A stretch of 39,639 bases of DNA from the NCBI GenBank assembly GCA_964593065.1, contig CAZQGO010000025.1, forward strand, positions 1 to 39,639. Direction: 5' to 3'. Every line of letters starts with the position of its first letter. Position 1 is the first letter of the stretch. Made by a program: the position numbers and the translations under genes. Source of the DNA: CAZQGO01 sp964593065. Its GTDB lineage: Bacteria > Oederibacteriota > JAAXVQ01. Below the pieces are notes generated by a model. That model searched no databases, had not been told where the DNA came from, and was given only the letters and a program-made list of their open reading frames with translations. This document shows, one piece after another, positions 16,062 to 25,790 of this stretch.

Positions 16062-18497
16062 ATGAACCCGTCCGAATATTCAACCACCCAGCAGGCCGCT
16101 GCCGCCTGGCTCCTGAAACCCCTGCAACTGGAGGCCAAGCAGGGCTTCCGGGACAATGCGGTCGCGGGCGGCCTGGAAGCCTGGCTGCCGCGCCTGCAGG
16201 AGAAACTGACCTCCCAGGCGGGTCTGAACCCGGAGGACGCCCGGCGCTTGATCGGGCCGCTCGCAGGCTATCTCCGCGCGGATCAGGCGTTGCGCGCGCA
16301 GAAGGTCGCCGAGGTGCACGCGCACCTGGCGGCCCTGGCCGCCGGGCCGAAGCGGCCCAAGCCGGCGGCAGCGCCCCGCAAACCGGCCGCCGGCCGCGCG
16401 CCGGCGGAGCAAGCGGATGCCGCCCCCTCCGGACCCCTGGATCTGCAGACGCCGGTCCAGTTTTTGCGCGGCGTGGGGCCGCAGCGCAAGCGCCTGTTTC
16501 AGCGGCTCGGGATCCAGACGGCCCAGGACCTGCTGCGGCATTTTCCCCGCGACTGGCAGGACCGCCGCCGGCTGGCCAAGATTGCGGAGTTGAAAATCGG
16601 GGACCAGGCCACGGTGTCCGGCCTGATCCGCGCCCGCAGCACCTTCCGTCTCCGGCGCGGCCTGACCCTCACCAAGGTCGTGATCGACGACGGCACCGGC
16701 CGGCTGTCGGGCACCTGGTTCAACCAGCCTTTCATGCGCGACCGTTTCCAGGACGGGCAGCGGGTGTTGTTTTTCGGCAAGGTGGAGCTTTTCCGCGGAT
16801 GGCAGATGGCCAATCCGGACTTTGAGCTGCTGGGGGACGAGACGGAAGACACCATCCATACCGGGCGGATCGTGCCGGTCTATCCCTTGACCGAGCGGTT
16901 GTCCCAGCGGGTCATGCGCCGGGTGGTGTATGATTGCGTGGCCAGGCTGCCCCAGAACCTGCCGGAGATCCTGCCGCCGCCGGTCCTGCAATCGCGGAAA
17001 TTTCCCTCCGGCGTCCGGGCCCTGGCCGACATCCACTTTCCGCCGGATCTGACCGCGCTGGAGGCGGCCCGGGAACGCCTGGTTTTCGAGGAATTGTTCC
17101 TGCAGCAGGTGGCCGTGGTCCGGATCCAGCGGCGCCGCCGGGCCGAGCAGGGAATCCGCCTGCGCGTGGACGGACCCCTGGTCCGGGCCTTTCCCGGCCA
17201 TCTGCCCTTTGCCCTGACCGGGGCGCAGGCGCGGGCCCGCGACGGGATTCTGCGCGATCTGGCTTCCGATCGTCCCATGCACCGCCTGCTCCAGGGGGAC
17301 GTGGGGTCCGGTAAAACCGTGGTGGCCGCTTTGGGGATGTTGGCCGCCGTGGATTCGGGGCTCCAGGCCGCGCTCATGGCCCCCACCGAGGTACTGGCCG
17401 CCCAGCATTACTTCACCTTACGCCGGCTGCTGGCTCCCTTGGACGTTTCGGTCGCCCTGATCTCTTCCGGCATTCCGGCCCGGGCCCGCCGGGAGCTGCA
17501 CCAGCGCCTGGCCGCGGGCCAGGTGCAGCTGGCCGTGGGCACGCACGCCCTCACCGAGGAGAAGGTCCTGTTCCGGGACCTGGGACTGGCGGTGGTGGAC
17601 GAGCAGCACCGTTTCGGGGTGGAGCAGCGGGCCCGGCTCCGCGCCAAGGGGAAACAGCCGCATGTCCTGGTGATGACCGCCACCCCCATTCCCCGGACCC
17701 TGGCCTTGACGGTGTTCGGCGACTTGGACGTCACCACCCTCGACGAATCCCCGCCCGGGCGCACGCCGGTGCACACGCGCTGGCTGCGGGGCGCCGGGCA
17801 GGAAGCGTACCGCCACGCCCTGACCGAGCTGGCGCGGGGGAGACAGGCATTCATCATCTTTCCCCTCATCGAGGAATCCGAAAAGATCGATCTCAAGGCC
17901 CTGACCGCGGAATACGACCGGCTCCGCCGCCAGGTTTTTCCGGATTACCGGGTCGGCCTGCTGCACGGCCGGCTGTCCACGGCCGAGAAGGAGCAGGTGA
18001 TGACCGAATTCCAGCAGGGGCGGACCGCGGTGCTCACCGCCACCACGGTCGTGGAGGTCGGCGTGGACGTGCCCAACGCCACGGTGATGATCATCGAGAA
18101 CGCGGACCGTTTCGGCCTGGCCCAGCTGCACCAGCTGCGCGGCCGGGTGGGCCGCGGCCCGGAGCCCGCCACCTGCTACGTCATCGCCGATCCCGCCACC
18201 GAGGACGGCCGGCTCCGCCTTGGGATCCTGTGCCGCTTACACGACGGCTTCCGCCTGGCCGAAGAGGACCTCAAGCTGCGCGGACCGGGCGAGTTTTTCG
18301 GCCTGCGGCAGCACGGCCTCCCGGACCTGAAGCTGGCGGACCTGGTGCGGGACGCGCCCCAGATCGAAATCGCCCGCGCCGCCGCCGCGGAGGTGCTGGC
18401 CGCAGACCCCGGCCTGGAGGCCGCGGAGCACCGGGGCCTGAAAACAATCTTCGAACAGACCTACGGGGAGCGGGAACGAAGAATGCTCGCGGGGTAA
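16062..18497 (+). CDS. recG: ATP-dependent DNA helicase RecG
   Basis: RecG remodels stalled replication forks and branched DNA. The 811-residue protein begins with a helical N-terminal domain (about 1-110) and an Ala/Pro/Lys linker (about 105-135), an extension beyond the E. coli form that resembles the longer RecG of some other lineages. Then come the wedge/OB domain (about 140-300) and the SF2 helicase core: Walker A G-D-V-G-S-G-K-T (412-419), DEQH box (513-516), T-A-T-P-I-P-R-T, and motif VI-type Q-L-R-G-R-V-G-R-G. The end includes the R-G-P-G-E-F-F-G-x-R-Q-x-G segment characteristic of RecG. ATG 16062 is preferred over TTG 16017, whose extra residues overlap the rpmB promoter; no strong ribosome binding site is visible. 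Confidence 0.95.
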   Translation: MNPSEYSTTQQAAAAWLLKPLQLEAKQGFRDNAVAGGLEAWLPRLQEKLTSQAGLNPEDARRLIGPLAGYLRADQALRAQKVAEVHAHLAALAAGPKRPKPAAAPRKPAAGRAPAEQADAAPSGPLDLQTPVQFLRGVGPQRKRLFQRLGIQTAQDLLRHFPRDWQDRRRLAKIAELKIGDQATVSGLIRARSTFRLRRGLTLTKVVIDDGTGRLSGTWFNQPFMRDRFQDGQRVLFFGKVELFRGWQMANPDFELLGDETEDTIHTGRIVPVYPLTERLSQRVMRRVVYDCVARLPQNLPEILPPPVLQSRKFPSGVRALADIHFPPDLTALEAARERLVFEELFLQQVAVVRIQRRRRAEQGIRLRVDGPLVRAFPGHLPFALTGAQARARDGILRDLASDRPMHRLLQGDVGSGKTVVAALGMLAAVDSGLQAALMAPTEVLAAQHYFTLRRLLAPLDVSVALISSGIPARARRELHQRLAAGQVQLAVGTHALTEEKVLFRDLGLAVVDEQHRFGVEQRARLRAKGKQPHVLVMTATPIPRTLALTVFGDLDVTTLDESPPGRTPVHTRWLRGAGQEAYRHALTELARGRQAFIIFPLIEESEKIDLKALTAEYDRLRRQVFPDYRVGLLHGRLSTAEKEQVMTEFQQGRTAVLTATTVVEVGVDVPNATVMIIENADRFGLAQLHQLRGRVGRGPEPATCYVIADPATEDGRLRLGILCRLHDGFRLAEEDLKLRGPGEFFGLRQHGLPDLKLADLVRDAPQIEIARAAAAEVLAADPGLEAAEHRGLKTIFEQTYGERERRMLAG

Positions 18498-18532
18498 TTC
18501 CACTCCGCGGCTCACGGCGGCGGAGATTGCGC

Positions 18533-18562
18533 TTGCCAGCCGCCGCTTCGTCCCCCTATAAT
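18533..18562 (+). promoter_or_regulatory. Sigma-70 promoter for the response regulator gene
   Basis: A TTGCCA -35 (18533-18538) and a perfect TATAAT -10 (18557-18562) are 18 nt apart, in the 95-nt gap after recG. Transcription would begin about 25 nt before the response-regulator GTG and could continue into rsmD and the genes beyond. Confidence 0.7.
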
Positions 18563-18592
18563 AAAAACACTTCCTTGGAAAGGGCGATCGAG

Positions 18593-18991
18593 GTGGAGCC
18601 GAAAAAGAAGGCTTCCCGGGTGCTGGTGATCGAGGACGAACCGGACATCCTGGAGTTGATCCGCGAAACCTTGTCCCACGAAAATTACGAACTGCTGTCC
18701 GCACTGGACGGGCAGACCGGCTGGGAGATGGCCACCACGCGCCAGCCGGACCTCATCCTTTTGGACATCATGATCCCCAAGCTGAACGGGTATGAAATCT
18801 GCCGCCGGCTCAAAGCGCAGGACAAGACCGCCCGCATCCCGGTGCTCATGCTGACGGCCTTCGGGCAGAAGCGGGAAATCGAGGAGGGGTTCAAGGTCAA
18901 GGCGGACGACTACATCGTCAAGCCTTTCGAGCCCCGGAAACTGCAGGAACGCGTGCGCTGGTTCTTGTCCGCCGGCCGGCGCGAGACCTAG
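18593..18991 (+). CDS. Single-domain response regulator (receiver domain only)
   Basis: The 132-residue protein is one CheY-like receiver: acidic pair E14-D15, phospho-acceptor D58 in L-L-D-I-M-I-P, switch threonine T88 and conserved lysine K110 in V-K-P-F. There is no output domain after about residue 125, so it must act by protein contact or as a phosphorelay element. No histidine kinase is adjacent. GTG 18593 has AAAGGG at 18579-18584; an in-frame TTG at 18575 is the alternative start. The target cannot be read from sequence; the following genes are rsmD and the glycan-pathway operon, but a regulatory link is only a possibility. Confidence 0.9.
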   Translation: MEPKKKASRVLVIEDEPDILELIRETLSHENYELLSALDGQTGWEMATTRQPDLILLDIMIPKLNGYEICRRLKAQDKTARIPVLMLTAFGQKREIEEGFKVKADDYIVKPFEPRKLQERVRWFLSAGRRET

Positions 18992-19026
18992 GCACTGAGC
19001 CGGAAAGCGGCGGCAGACCTCCTTTC

Positions 19027-19593
19027 ATGCGCATCCTGGCAGGACATCACCGCGGCCGCCGGCTGAAGTCCCCTCGTGGAACCGCCATCCGGCCCACCTT
19101 AAGCAGGATCCGGCAAGCCCTGTTCAACATCCTGGCCCCGCGCGTGGCCGGGGCGCGCTTCTTGGATCTCTACGCCGGCACCGGCAGCATCGGCCTCGAG
19201 GCCTTGAGCCGCGGCAGCCGCGAGGTGACGCTGGTCGAAACCGACCGCGCGGCGGTCCGCGTTCTCCGCGAGAACCTGGAACGGCTGGACCCGGAGGGTG
19301 GGCGCGGGCGGCTGCTGGTCCTGTCCGTGCACGAGGCCCTGGGTCGCCTGCATTCGGCCGGGCAAGTCTTCGACCTGATTTTCCTGGACCCGCCCTACGC
19401 CCGCGAGCGCGAGTCGCCGGGCCGCGAAGATTCACGGCTTGCGGACCTGCTCGCACCCGGCGGGCTCGTGATCTGGCAGCACGGCAAGCGTGAACATCCG
19501 CCGGACGCCTGGTCGGGTCTGGAAAAAAAACGGAGCCGCACGTATGGAGAAACCACCCTATCCTTTTATGCCCGCGAGGCGCGCCATGCGTGA
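19027..19593 (+). CDS. rsmD: 16S rRNA (guanine966-N2)-methyltransferase
   Basis: RsmD methylates G966 of 16S rRNA in the assembling 30S subunit, using S-adenosylmethionine. The 188-residue protein has the N-terminal family pattern (M-R-I-L-A-G-x-x-R-G-R-R-L, R-P-T-x-x-R-I-R-Q-A-L-F-N-I-L), the SAM-binding loop D-L-Y-A-G-T-G-S-I-G-L-E-A (47-59) and the catalytic D-P-P-Y at 121-124. No good ribosome binding site precedes ATG 19027. Its 3' end overlaps the next gene by 8 nt. A neighbouring coaD, often paired with rsmD elsewhere, is absent here. Confidence 0.92.
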   Translation: MRILAGHHRGRRLKSPRGTAIRPTLSRIRQALFNILAPRVAGARFLDLYAGTGSIGLEALSRGSREVTLVETDRAAVRVLRENLERLDPEGGRGRLLVLSVHEALGRLHSAGQVFDLIFLDPPYARERESPGREDSRLADLLAPGGLVIWQHGKREHPPDAWSGLEKKRSRTYGETTLSFYAREARHA

Positions 19594-21439
19594 CGCCGCG
19601 TCCGCGCCGTTCTGGCGCCGGCGCTCCGTTGTCCCCGCACGGCCCGCCCTGCGCTGGGGTCTCGCCTGCCTGGCGCTCGGCCTGCTTCTCGCGGGCGTGC
19701 CGGCCGCGGCAATCCGGACCGAGCAGGCGGGCGGCAAGCTGGAGGAACTGACCCGGGACCTGGAGCGCGGCCTGCAGTACAAGCGCATCCTGGTGCTGGA
19801 GCAGCTCGCGAAACTGGGCACGCCCGCGGCCCGGGGCGTCATCATCCGGACCATGCTCTATGATCGTTCCCAGCCCGTACGCCGCGCCGCGCAGCGCATG
19901 CTGGCCGATGTGCAGGACCCGCGGGTTTTGCCGGCCATCCGGGAGGCTTTAGGCGATAAATCCCGGAAGGTGCGCCTGGCCGCGGTCGACGCCCTGGCCT
20001 TGGTCCGCGATCCGGCCGGAGCCGACCTGCTGCTCGACGCCATGGACGCCGACCCCCGGGACACGAAGCTGGCGCGCGCGGCCCTGGAATCCCTGCGCCA
20101 GTTCGTCTACCGGACCGAGCCCGCCCCGGGCTTCGAACGGCGCCTCCTGCCCTGGTTGCAGAGCAGGAACAAGAAACTGCGCCAGACCACGCTGACCATC
20201 CTCGGCATTCTCGGCCGGCCCGACACGCTGCCGGCCCTGACGGCCATGTGGCCCAAGGCCGACCGGGCCCTGAAGATCCGCTTGGCCGACGCTTTCGCCA
20301 ACATCGGCTGGAAAGATCCCGTGCCCCTGCTGACCGCGGAACTCTCCGACCCGCACGATCCGGTGGTGATCCACTGCCTGTACGCCTTGTCCCAGATCCA
20401 GTCCTTCGACGCCCTGCCGCAGATCTGGGAGGTTCTGGAAAAACGGCGGGATCCGTGGGTGCAGATCACCTGCTTGAACGCCCTGATCGAAATCCCGGAC
20501 CAGGACAGCATTCCGAAAATCCTGCCGCTGCTGGACAGCCCGGACGCCAACGTCAGGCATTGGGCCGCCTACGCCCTGAGCCAGTTGCACGCGCAAAGCG
20601 CGGCGCCCAAGCTGGAGGCCAAACTCAAGGATCCCTCGGACCTGGTGCGCGCCTCGGCGGTCACCGCCCTGGGAGAACTGGGAGGCAAGACCGCCGCGCG
20701 GTCCGTCTGGGAGCTGCTCCAGGATCCGAATGAGAGCAACGAGGTGCACATCGCCGCCTCCAAGGCCCTGATGCGCCTGGGCTTCAAGCAGGACGCCGAA
20801 TTTTACTGGCAGGAACTGCAGAAACCGGACCTGGACACCAACGTGCGCTTGACCTACGCCCTGGCCCTGGGGCAGCTGCACGACGAGAAACTGCGCGACC
20901 GGCTGGCCGCGGAGCTCGCGTCCCCGGATTTCAGCCGGTCCTTCAGCGCCGCCCTGGCCCTGGGCGTCATGGGCGACGAGCAGGCGGGCGGCCTGCTGGT
21001 CCACACCTTGGACCACGGCAATCCGGCCATCCGGCGCTTCGCCATCCTGGGTCTGGAAGGCCTGCGGGGCCAGGAGGTGCTGAAGGCTCTGGCGGACACG
21101 GCCAACGACGACCGGGATCCCCTGGTGCGCATTCTCTGCGCCTCCAGCCTGGTGGCCGCGGGCTTCGTAGATTTCCGGGTGCTGTTGTGGAACGCCCTGG
21201 ACAACCCGGATGAGGACGTGCGCTCCGAAGCCGTCATCGCCCTGGGACGCAGCGCGGACGCGGAAACCCTGCGGCAACTGAAATGGTACCTGCGGCGCGA
21301 GCCCTCGGTGCCGGTCCGCCAGACCATCCTGCGCGTGTTGCGGGAGGCGGAAGATCACGACTCGACGCGGGCCGAAACCGCGCGGGATTCAATCTGCGGC
21401 CTGCGCCGGCCCGACCGCCGCAGCGCCCAAGTCTCCTAA
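19586..21439 (+). CDS. HEAT-repeat protein, probably exported or membrane-anchored
   Basis: The 617-residue protein has a long basic N-terminus (1-20), a hydrophobic stretch (about 22-42) ending A-A-A, and then tandem alpha-helical repeats of about 30-35 residues to the end. Repeats show the HEAT pattern, with D-P-x-V-R-x-A-A-x-x-A-L-x-x-L and R-x-x-A-I/V-x-A-L-x-x-L phrases recurring (for example near 100-160, 290-380 and 480-600). HEAT solenoids are protein-interaction scaffolds; no catalytic motif is visible. Start ATG 19586 has GAGG at 19576-19579 and overlaps rsmD by 8 nt; ATG 19568 or 19544 would lengthen the N-terminus without a better site. Its stop codon lies within the glgB ribosome binding region, so it appears co-transcribed with the GlgE-pathway genes. 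Function unknown. Confidence 0.8.
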   Translation: MRDAASAPFWRRRSVVPARPALRWGLACLALGLLLAGVPAAAIRTEQAGGKLEELTRDLERGLQYKRILVLEQLAKLGTPAARGVIIRTMLYDRSQPVRRAAQRMLADVQDPRVLPAIREALGDKSRKVRLAAVDALALVRDPAGADLLLDAMDADPRDTKLARAALESLRQFVYRTEPAPGFERRLLPWLQSRNKKLRQTTLTILGILGRPDTLPALTAMWPKADRALKIRLADAFANIGWKDPVPLLTAELSDPHDPVVIHCLYALSQIQSFDALPQIWEVLEKRRDPWVQITCLNALIEIPDQDSIPKILPLLDSPDANVRHWAAYALSQLHAQSAAPKLEAKLKDPSDLVRASAVTALGELGGKTAARSVWELLQDPNESNEVHIAASKALMRLGFKQDAEFYWQELQKPDLDTNVRLTYALALGQLHDEKLRDRLAAELASPDFSRSFSAALALGVMGDEQAGGLLVHTLDHGNPAIRRFAILGLEGLRGQEVLKALADTANDDRDPLVRILCASSLVAAGFVDFRVLLWNALDNPDEDVRSEAVIALGRSADAETLRQLKWYLRREPSVPVRQTILRVLREAEDHDSTRAETARDSICGLRRPDRRSAQVS

Positions 21440-21451
21440 GGAATCCGCACC

Positions 21452-23713
21452 TTGCCCAAGAAGCCGAAACCATCCGCATCCCGTTCCCGGCCGGCAAGCG
21501 TGGCGCCCCCGCGCAGCGGCGACGTGGAGCGCATTCTCCGCTTCGAGGAGGACTCCCCGTTCAAGCTCCTGGGGCCACATTACCAGGCCGCGGAGCGCAG
21601 GGTGGTGATCCGGGCCTTCCTGCCCCGTGCGCAGGAGGCTTGGGTACGCCGGCGGGACGGCAGCCGCTGGCATTCCATTCCCATGCAGCGCCTGCACGAG
21701 GAAGGACTTTTTCAAGCCGTATTCGCGGACGAGGAAGGGACGTTTGCCTACCGCCTGCGCTTCCGCGAGCCGGGCGGCTACGAACAGGAACGCGCCGATC
21801 CCTATGCCTTCGGCGGCTGTATCACGGATTTCGACCTGTACCTGATCGGCGAGGGCAATCATTTCCAGAGTTATGAAAAGTTCGGCGCGCGCCCCATGCG
21901 CCTGGAAAACGTGGACGGCGTGCACTTCGCGGTCTGGGCCCCGAACGCCGCCAGCGTCAGCGTGGTCGGAGACTTCAATCGCTGGCAGGCGGGCGCCCAT
22001 CCCCTGGCGCGCATCCAGTCCTCCGCCGTCTGGGGCCTGTTCATCCCCGGGTTGAAGGCCGGAGAACTGTACAAGTTGGCCCTCCGGTCCAAGCTGGACG
22101 GCCGCGTGTACCTGAAAGCCGATCCCTATGCCCTGCAGGCCGAACTGCGGCCGCAAACCGCCTCGGTGGTCGCCGACCTCGGGCGCTTTCGCTGGCAGGA
22201 CGCCAACTGGCTGCAACAGCGCGCCCAGTGTAAAACCTTGGCGGGCCCCGTGGCGGTTTACGAAGTGCATTTGGGCTCCTGGCGGCGGGATGTCGAGCAG
22301 GGCGGAGGCTTCCTGTCCTACCGCGAGCTGGCCCGGCAGCTGGTGGAATACGCGCTCTCCCTGGGGTACACCCACCTCGAGCTCATGCCGGTCATGGAGC
22401 ATCCTCTGGATGAATCCTGGGGCTACCAGGTGATCAACTACTACGCGCCCACCAGCCGCTTCGGACGGCCGGAAGACTTCATGTATTTCGTGGACTACTG
22501 CCACCGTCATGGCCTGGGGGTCATCCTGGACTGGGTGCCGGCGCATTTTCCCAAGGACGAACATGGCCTGAACCTTTTCGACGGCGGCCAGATCTACGCC
22601 TCCGGCAACTGGCGGCGGGCCGAACAGAAGGAATGGGGCACGCTGGTTTTTGATTTCGGGCGCAACGAGGTCCGCAACTTCCTGATCTCCAACGCCCTGT
22701 TCTGGCTGGAACGGTACCACATCGACGGCCTGCGCGTGGACGCCGTGGCCTCCATGCTGTACTTGGACTACGCCCGGCGGCCGGGCGAGTGGGAGGCCAA
22801 CCGCTACGGCGGGCGGGAGAACCTGGAAGCGGTCGAGTTCCTCAAAAAGTTCAATCACGAGGTGCACGCCCGGCATCCCGGAGTCCTCACGCTGGCGGAG
22901 GAATCCACGGCCTGGCCCGGAGTGACGCGCCCCGAGTACACCGGCGGCCTGGGATTTGACCTCAAGTGGAACATGGGCTGGATGCACGACACCCTGGAAT
23001 ATTTCTCCCGGAACCCCGCGTACCGCAAGTTTCACCAGGGGCAGATCACCTTCTCCCTGCTGTATGCCTTTACCGAGCGCTTCATGCTGCCGCTCTCGCA
23101 CGACGAGGTGGTTTACGGCAAACGGGCCCTGCTGGAGAAAATGCCCGGCGACGATTGGCAGAAATTCGCCAACCTCCGGCTGCTGTACGGATATTTATTT
23201 GGACATCCGGGTAAGAAGTTGCTATTTATGGGGAACGATTTCGCCCAGCGGGCGGAATGGAACTGCGGCGCCTCCCTGGACTGGCACCTGCTGCGCGAGC
23301 CGGCCCACCAGGGAGTGCAGCGCCTCGTGCAGGACCTGCTGCACCTGCACCGCCGCGAGCCGCCCCTGCACGAGTGGGACTTCGATTCGCGGGGATTCGA
23401 ATGGATCGATTTTTCGGATCAGGAACAGTCGGTGCTCAGCTTCATACGCTGGGCGCAAGACTACCGGCAGCTGTTGTTTTTTGCGTTCAATTTCACGCCG
23501 GTGCCGCGCTGGAATTACCGGCTGGGCGTGCCCAAACCGGGTTTTTACCGGGAAATCCTCAATACCGACGCCCGGGAGTACGGGGGCAGCGGGCTGGGGA
23601 ACCGCGGCGGGCTGCGGGCCGATCTTCTCGCCAGCCACGGCCGGCCGTGCTCGCTCAACCTGGTCCTGCCGCCTCTGGCCGCGGTCGTTTTCCGCCTGGA
23701 GGCGGACGAATAA
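21452..23713 (+). CDS. glgB: 1,4-alpha-glucan branching enzyme
   Basis: GlgB (GH13) introduces alpha-1,6 branches into alpha-1,4-glucan. The 753-residue protein has an N1 beta-sandwich region (about 35-125), a CBM48 domain (about 140-235), the GH13 barrel and a C-terminal beta domain. Visible landmarks are Y-E-V-H-L-G-S-W, the D-x-S-W-G-Y-Q segment, nucleophile D430 in G-L-R-V-D-A-V, the acid/base region A-E-E-S-T (E483/E484) and the third acid in L-S-H-D-E-V. The TTG start has AAGGA at 21438-21442, overlapping the stop of the HEAT gene. No glgA or glgC lies nearby; the partner polymerase here is GlgE, encoded next. Confidence 0.96.
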   Translation: MPKKPKPSASRSRPASVAPPRSGDVERILRFEEDSPFKLLGPHYQAAERRVVIRAFLPRAQEAWVRRRDGSRWHSIPMQRLHEEGLFQAVFADEEGTFAYRLRFREPGGYEQERADPYAFGGCITDFDLYLIGEGNHFQSYEKFGARPMRLENVDGVHFAVWAPNAASVSVVGDFNRWQAGAHPLARIQSSAVWGLFIPGLKAGELYKLALRSKLDGRVYLKADPYALQAELRPQTASVVADLGRFRWQDANWLQQRAQCKTLAGPVAVYEVHLGSWRRDVEQGGGFLSYRELARQLVEYALSLGYTHLELMPVMEHPLDESWGYQVINYYAPTSRFGRPEDFMYFVDYCHRHGLGVILDWVPAHFPKDEHGLNLFDGGQIYASGNWRRAEQKEWGTLVFDFGRNEVRNFLISNALFWLERYHIDGLRVDAVASMLYLDYARRPGEWEANRYGGRENLEAVEFLKKFNHEVHARHPGVLTLAEESTAWPGVTRPEYTGGLGFDLKWNMGWMHDTLEYFSRNPAYRKFHQGQITFSLLYAFTERFMLPLSHDEVVYGKRALLEKMPGDDWQKFANLRLLYGYLFGHPGKKLLFMGNDFAQRAEWNCGASLDWHLLREPAHQGVQRLVQDLLHLHRREPPLHEWDFDSRGFEWIDFSDQEQSVLSFIRWAQDYRQLLFFAFNFTPVPRWNYRLGVPKPGFYREILNTDAREYGGSGLGNRGGLRADLLASHGRPCSLNLVLPPLAAVVFRLEADE

Positions 23714-23719
23714 TTTGCA

Positions 23720-23746
23720 GGGCCGGCGCCGCGGAGCGGCCGGCCC
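23720..23746. other. Strong hairpin between glgB and glgE
   Basis: GGGCCGG (23720-23726) pairs with CCGGCCC (23740-23746), and an inner CCGC (23729-23732) pairs with GCGG (23736-23739), giving about 11 bp with a two-base bulge and a GGA loop. No T-run follows, so it is not an intrinsic terminator. A role in mRNA processing or in setting relative expression of glgB and glgE is possible. Confidence 0.4.
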
Positions 23747-23767
23747 GTGCTGGGAGTGGATGAATCC

Positions 23768-25780
23768 ATGCCGCAAGCCAAGCGCAGGAGAACCGGGCCT
23801 CAGCGCCGGACCGGAAACGTCCGGGGGCGCCGGCAGGCGCCGGAGACCGTCCCCGCCGTGGTCATCGAGGGCATCGAACCCGCCGTGGACCTGGGACGCT
23901 TCCCGGCCAAGGCCGTGGCCGGCGAACCCTGCGTGGTGAGCGCGGACATTTTCAAGGACGGGCATGACGTGCTCAAGGCCAGCCTCCTCTTCCGGGAGAA
24001 AGGCGCCGCACGCTGGCGGGCGGTGCCCATGCGCTTTCTGGAGAACGACCGCTGGCAGGCGTCTTTCGTCCCGGAAGTCAATGCGCGCTACGAGTATACC
24101 CTGGAAGCCTGGCAGGATGTGATGGCCACCTGGCTGGACCAGGTGCAAAAAAAATGCCCGTATTATCCGGCGGTCCCCAGCGAGGTGCAGGAGGGCTGCA
24201 AGCACCTGCTGGAGATGGCGCGGGATGCAACTCCGGCGGACGGCGCGCGGCTGAAGGCCCTGGCCTTGGACCTGCAGCGCACCGCGGGCCGGCCGCAGGA
24301 AGTGCTGGAATTTTGCCGGCGCGCCGAGGTGGCGGAATTGACGGAGGCCTATCCCCTGAAGGCCTTGCGCACCCTGCGCGAGCCCGCGCTGGAACTGATC
24401 GTGGACCGGGAACGGGCGCAATGCGGAGCCTGGTACGAGATGTTTCCCCGCAGCCAGGGCACGCGGCCGGGCGTCAGCGGGACATTCCAGGACTGCATCC
24501 GGCGCCTGCCGGACATCCGGCGCATGGGTTTCGACGTGGTTTACCTGCCGCCCATCCATCCGATCGGTTCCACGCATCGCAAGGGTCCCAACAACAGCCC
24601 GGAGGCCGCCCCGGATTCGCCGGGTTCTCCCTGGGCGATCGGCAACCGGCAGGGCGGGCATAAGGACGTGCACCCGGACCTGGGAACCCTGGAGGATTTC
24701 CGGGAACTGGTGGCGGCCGCGCGCAAACTGGACATGGAAATCGCGCTGGATTTCGCCATCCAATGCTCGCCGGACCATCCCTGGGTGAAAGCGCACCCGG
24801 AATGGTTTTATCACCTGCCGGACGGTTCGATCCGGTACGCGGAAAACCCCCCCAAAAAATACGAAGACATTTATCCCGTCAATTTCCATAATCCCGATTG
24901 GCGTGCGCTGTGGGAAGAGATGAAGAGCATCGTGCTGTACTGGCACGCCCAGGGCGTGAATATTTTCCGGGTGGACAACCCCCACACCAAGCCCCTGTAT
25001 TTCTGGCACTGGCTGATCGCGGAGGTCCAGGCCAAGCATCCGGAGGTCCTGTTTCTGGCCGAGGCCTTCACGCGGCCGAAGATCATGAAATTCCTGGCCA
25101 AGGCCGGCTTCACCCAGTCGTACACGTATTTCACCTGGCGCAACGCCAAGTGGGAGCTGCGCCAGTATTTCGAGGAGCTGACCCGGACCGACATGCGTTT
25201 TTATTTCCGGGGCAACCTCTTCACCAACACTCCGGACATTTTGACGGAGGTTTTGCAAAAGGGAGGCCGCCCCGCCTTCAAAATGCGGGCCGTGCTGGCC
25301 GCAACCCTGCTGCCCAGCTGGGGCCTCTACAGCGGTTTCGAACTCTGCGAGAACCGCGCCAAGGCCGAGGGGTCCGAGGAATATCTGGATTCCGAGAAAT
25401 ACCAGCTCAAGATCTGGGACTGGGAGCGGCCCGGAAACATCCGGGAGTTCATCGCGCGGCTCAACCGCATCCGGGCGGAAAACCCGGCCCTGCGGCGGTA
25501 CGCCAACCTGCGCTTTTTTGATTCCGGCAACGAAAACGTGTTGTGCTACGGCAAGAGCGCCGGCGACAACCACCTCTGGATGTGCGTCAACCTGGATCCC
25601 TTCCGCGTGCAGGAGGACCGGTTTCGCCTGCCGCTCGAGGCATACGGCCTGGCGGACGGGCAGAGCTTTCACGTGCAGGACCTCCTGACCGGGGCGACCT
25701 ACGCCTGGCAGGGGCGCGACCCGTACCTGCGCCTGGACCCGCAAAACGAACCGGCGCACATCTTCCGCTTGATCCCATAA
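23768..25780 (+). CDS. glgE: Alpha-1,4-glucan:maltose-1-phosphate maltosyltransferase
   Basis: GlgE (GH13_3) extends alpha-1,4-glucan using maltose-1-phosphate as donor. The 670-residue protein has an N-terminal immunoglobulin-like/CBM region (about 40-140), a helical insert and the barrel. Diagnostic features are W-Y-E-M-F-P-R-S, the P-P-I-H-P-I-G-x-x-x-R-K-G-x-N-N loop typical of GlgE, nucleophile D403 in F-R-V-D-N-P-H-T-K-P and acid/base E432 in L-A-E-A-F-T-R-P. ATG 23768 is preferred, with GGGAG at 23752-23756; in-frame GTGs at 23747 and 23756 are alternatives. It lies 10 nt before treS. Length and motifs argue for GlgE rather than a general amylase. Confidence 0.95.
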   Translation: MPQAKRRRTGPQRRTGNVRGRRQAPETVPAVVIEGIEPAVDLGRFPAKAVAGEPCVVSADIFKDGHDVLKASLLFREKGAARWRAVPMRFLENDRWQASFVPEVNARYEYTLEAWQDVMATWLDQVQKKCPYYPAVPSEVQEGCKHLLEMARDATPADGARLKALALDLQRTAGRPQEVLEFCRRAEVAELTEAYPLKALRTLREPALELIVDRERAQCGAWYEMFPRSQGTRPGVSGTFQDCIRRLPDIRRMGFDVVYLPPIHPIGSTHRKGPNNSPEAAPDSPGSPWAIGNRQGGHKDVHPDLGTLEDFRELVAAARKLDMEIALDFAIQCSPDHPWVKAHPEWFYHLPDGSIRYAENPPKKYEDIYPVNFHNPDWRALWEEMKSIVLYWHAQGVNIFRVDNPHTKPLYFWHWLIAEVQAKHPEVLFLAEAFTRPKIMKFLAKAGFTQSYTYFTWRNAKWELRQYFEELTRTDMRFYFRGNLFTNTPDILTEVLQKGGRPAFKMRAVLAATLLPSWGLYSGFELCENRAKAEGSEEYLDSEKYQLKIWDWERPGNIREFIARLNRIRAENPALRRYANLRFFDSGNENVLCYGKSAGDNHLWMCVNLDPFRVQEDRFRLPLEAYGLADGQSFHVQDLLTGATYAWQGRDPYLRLDPQNEPAHIFRLIP

Positions 25781-25790
25781 CGGGGGGGCC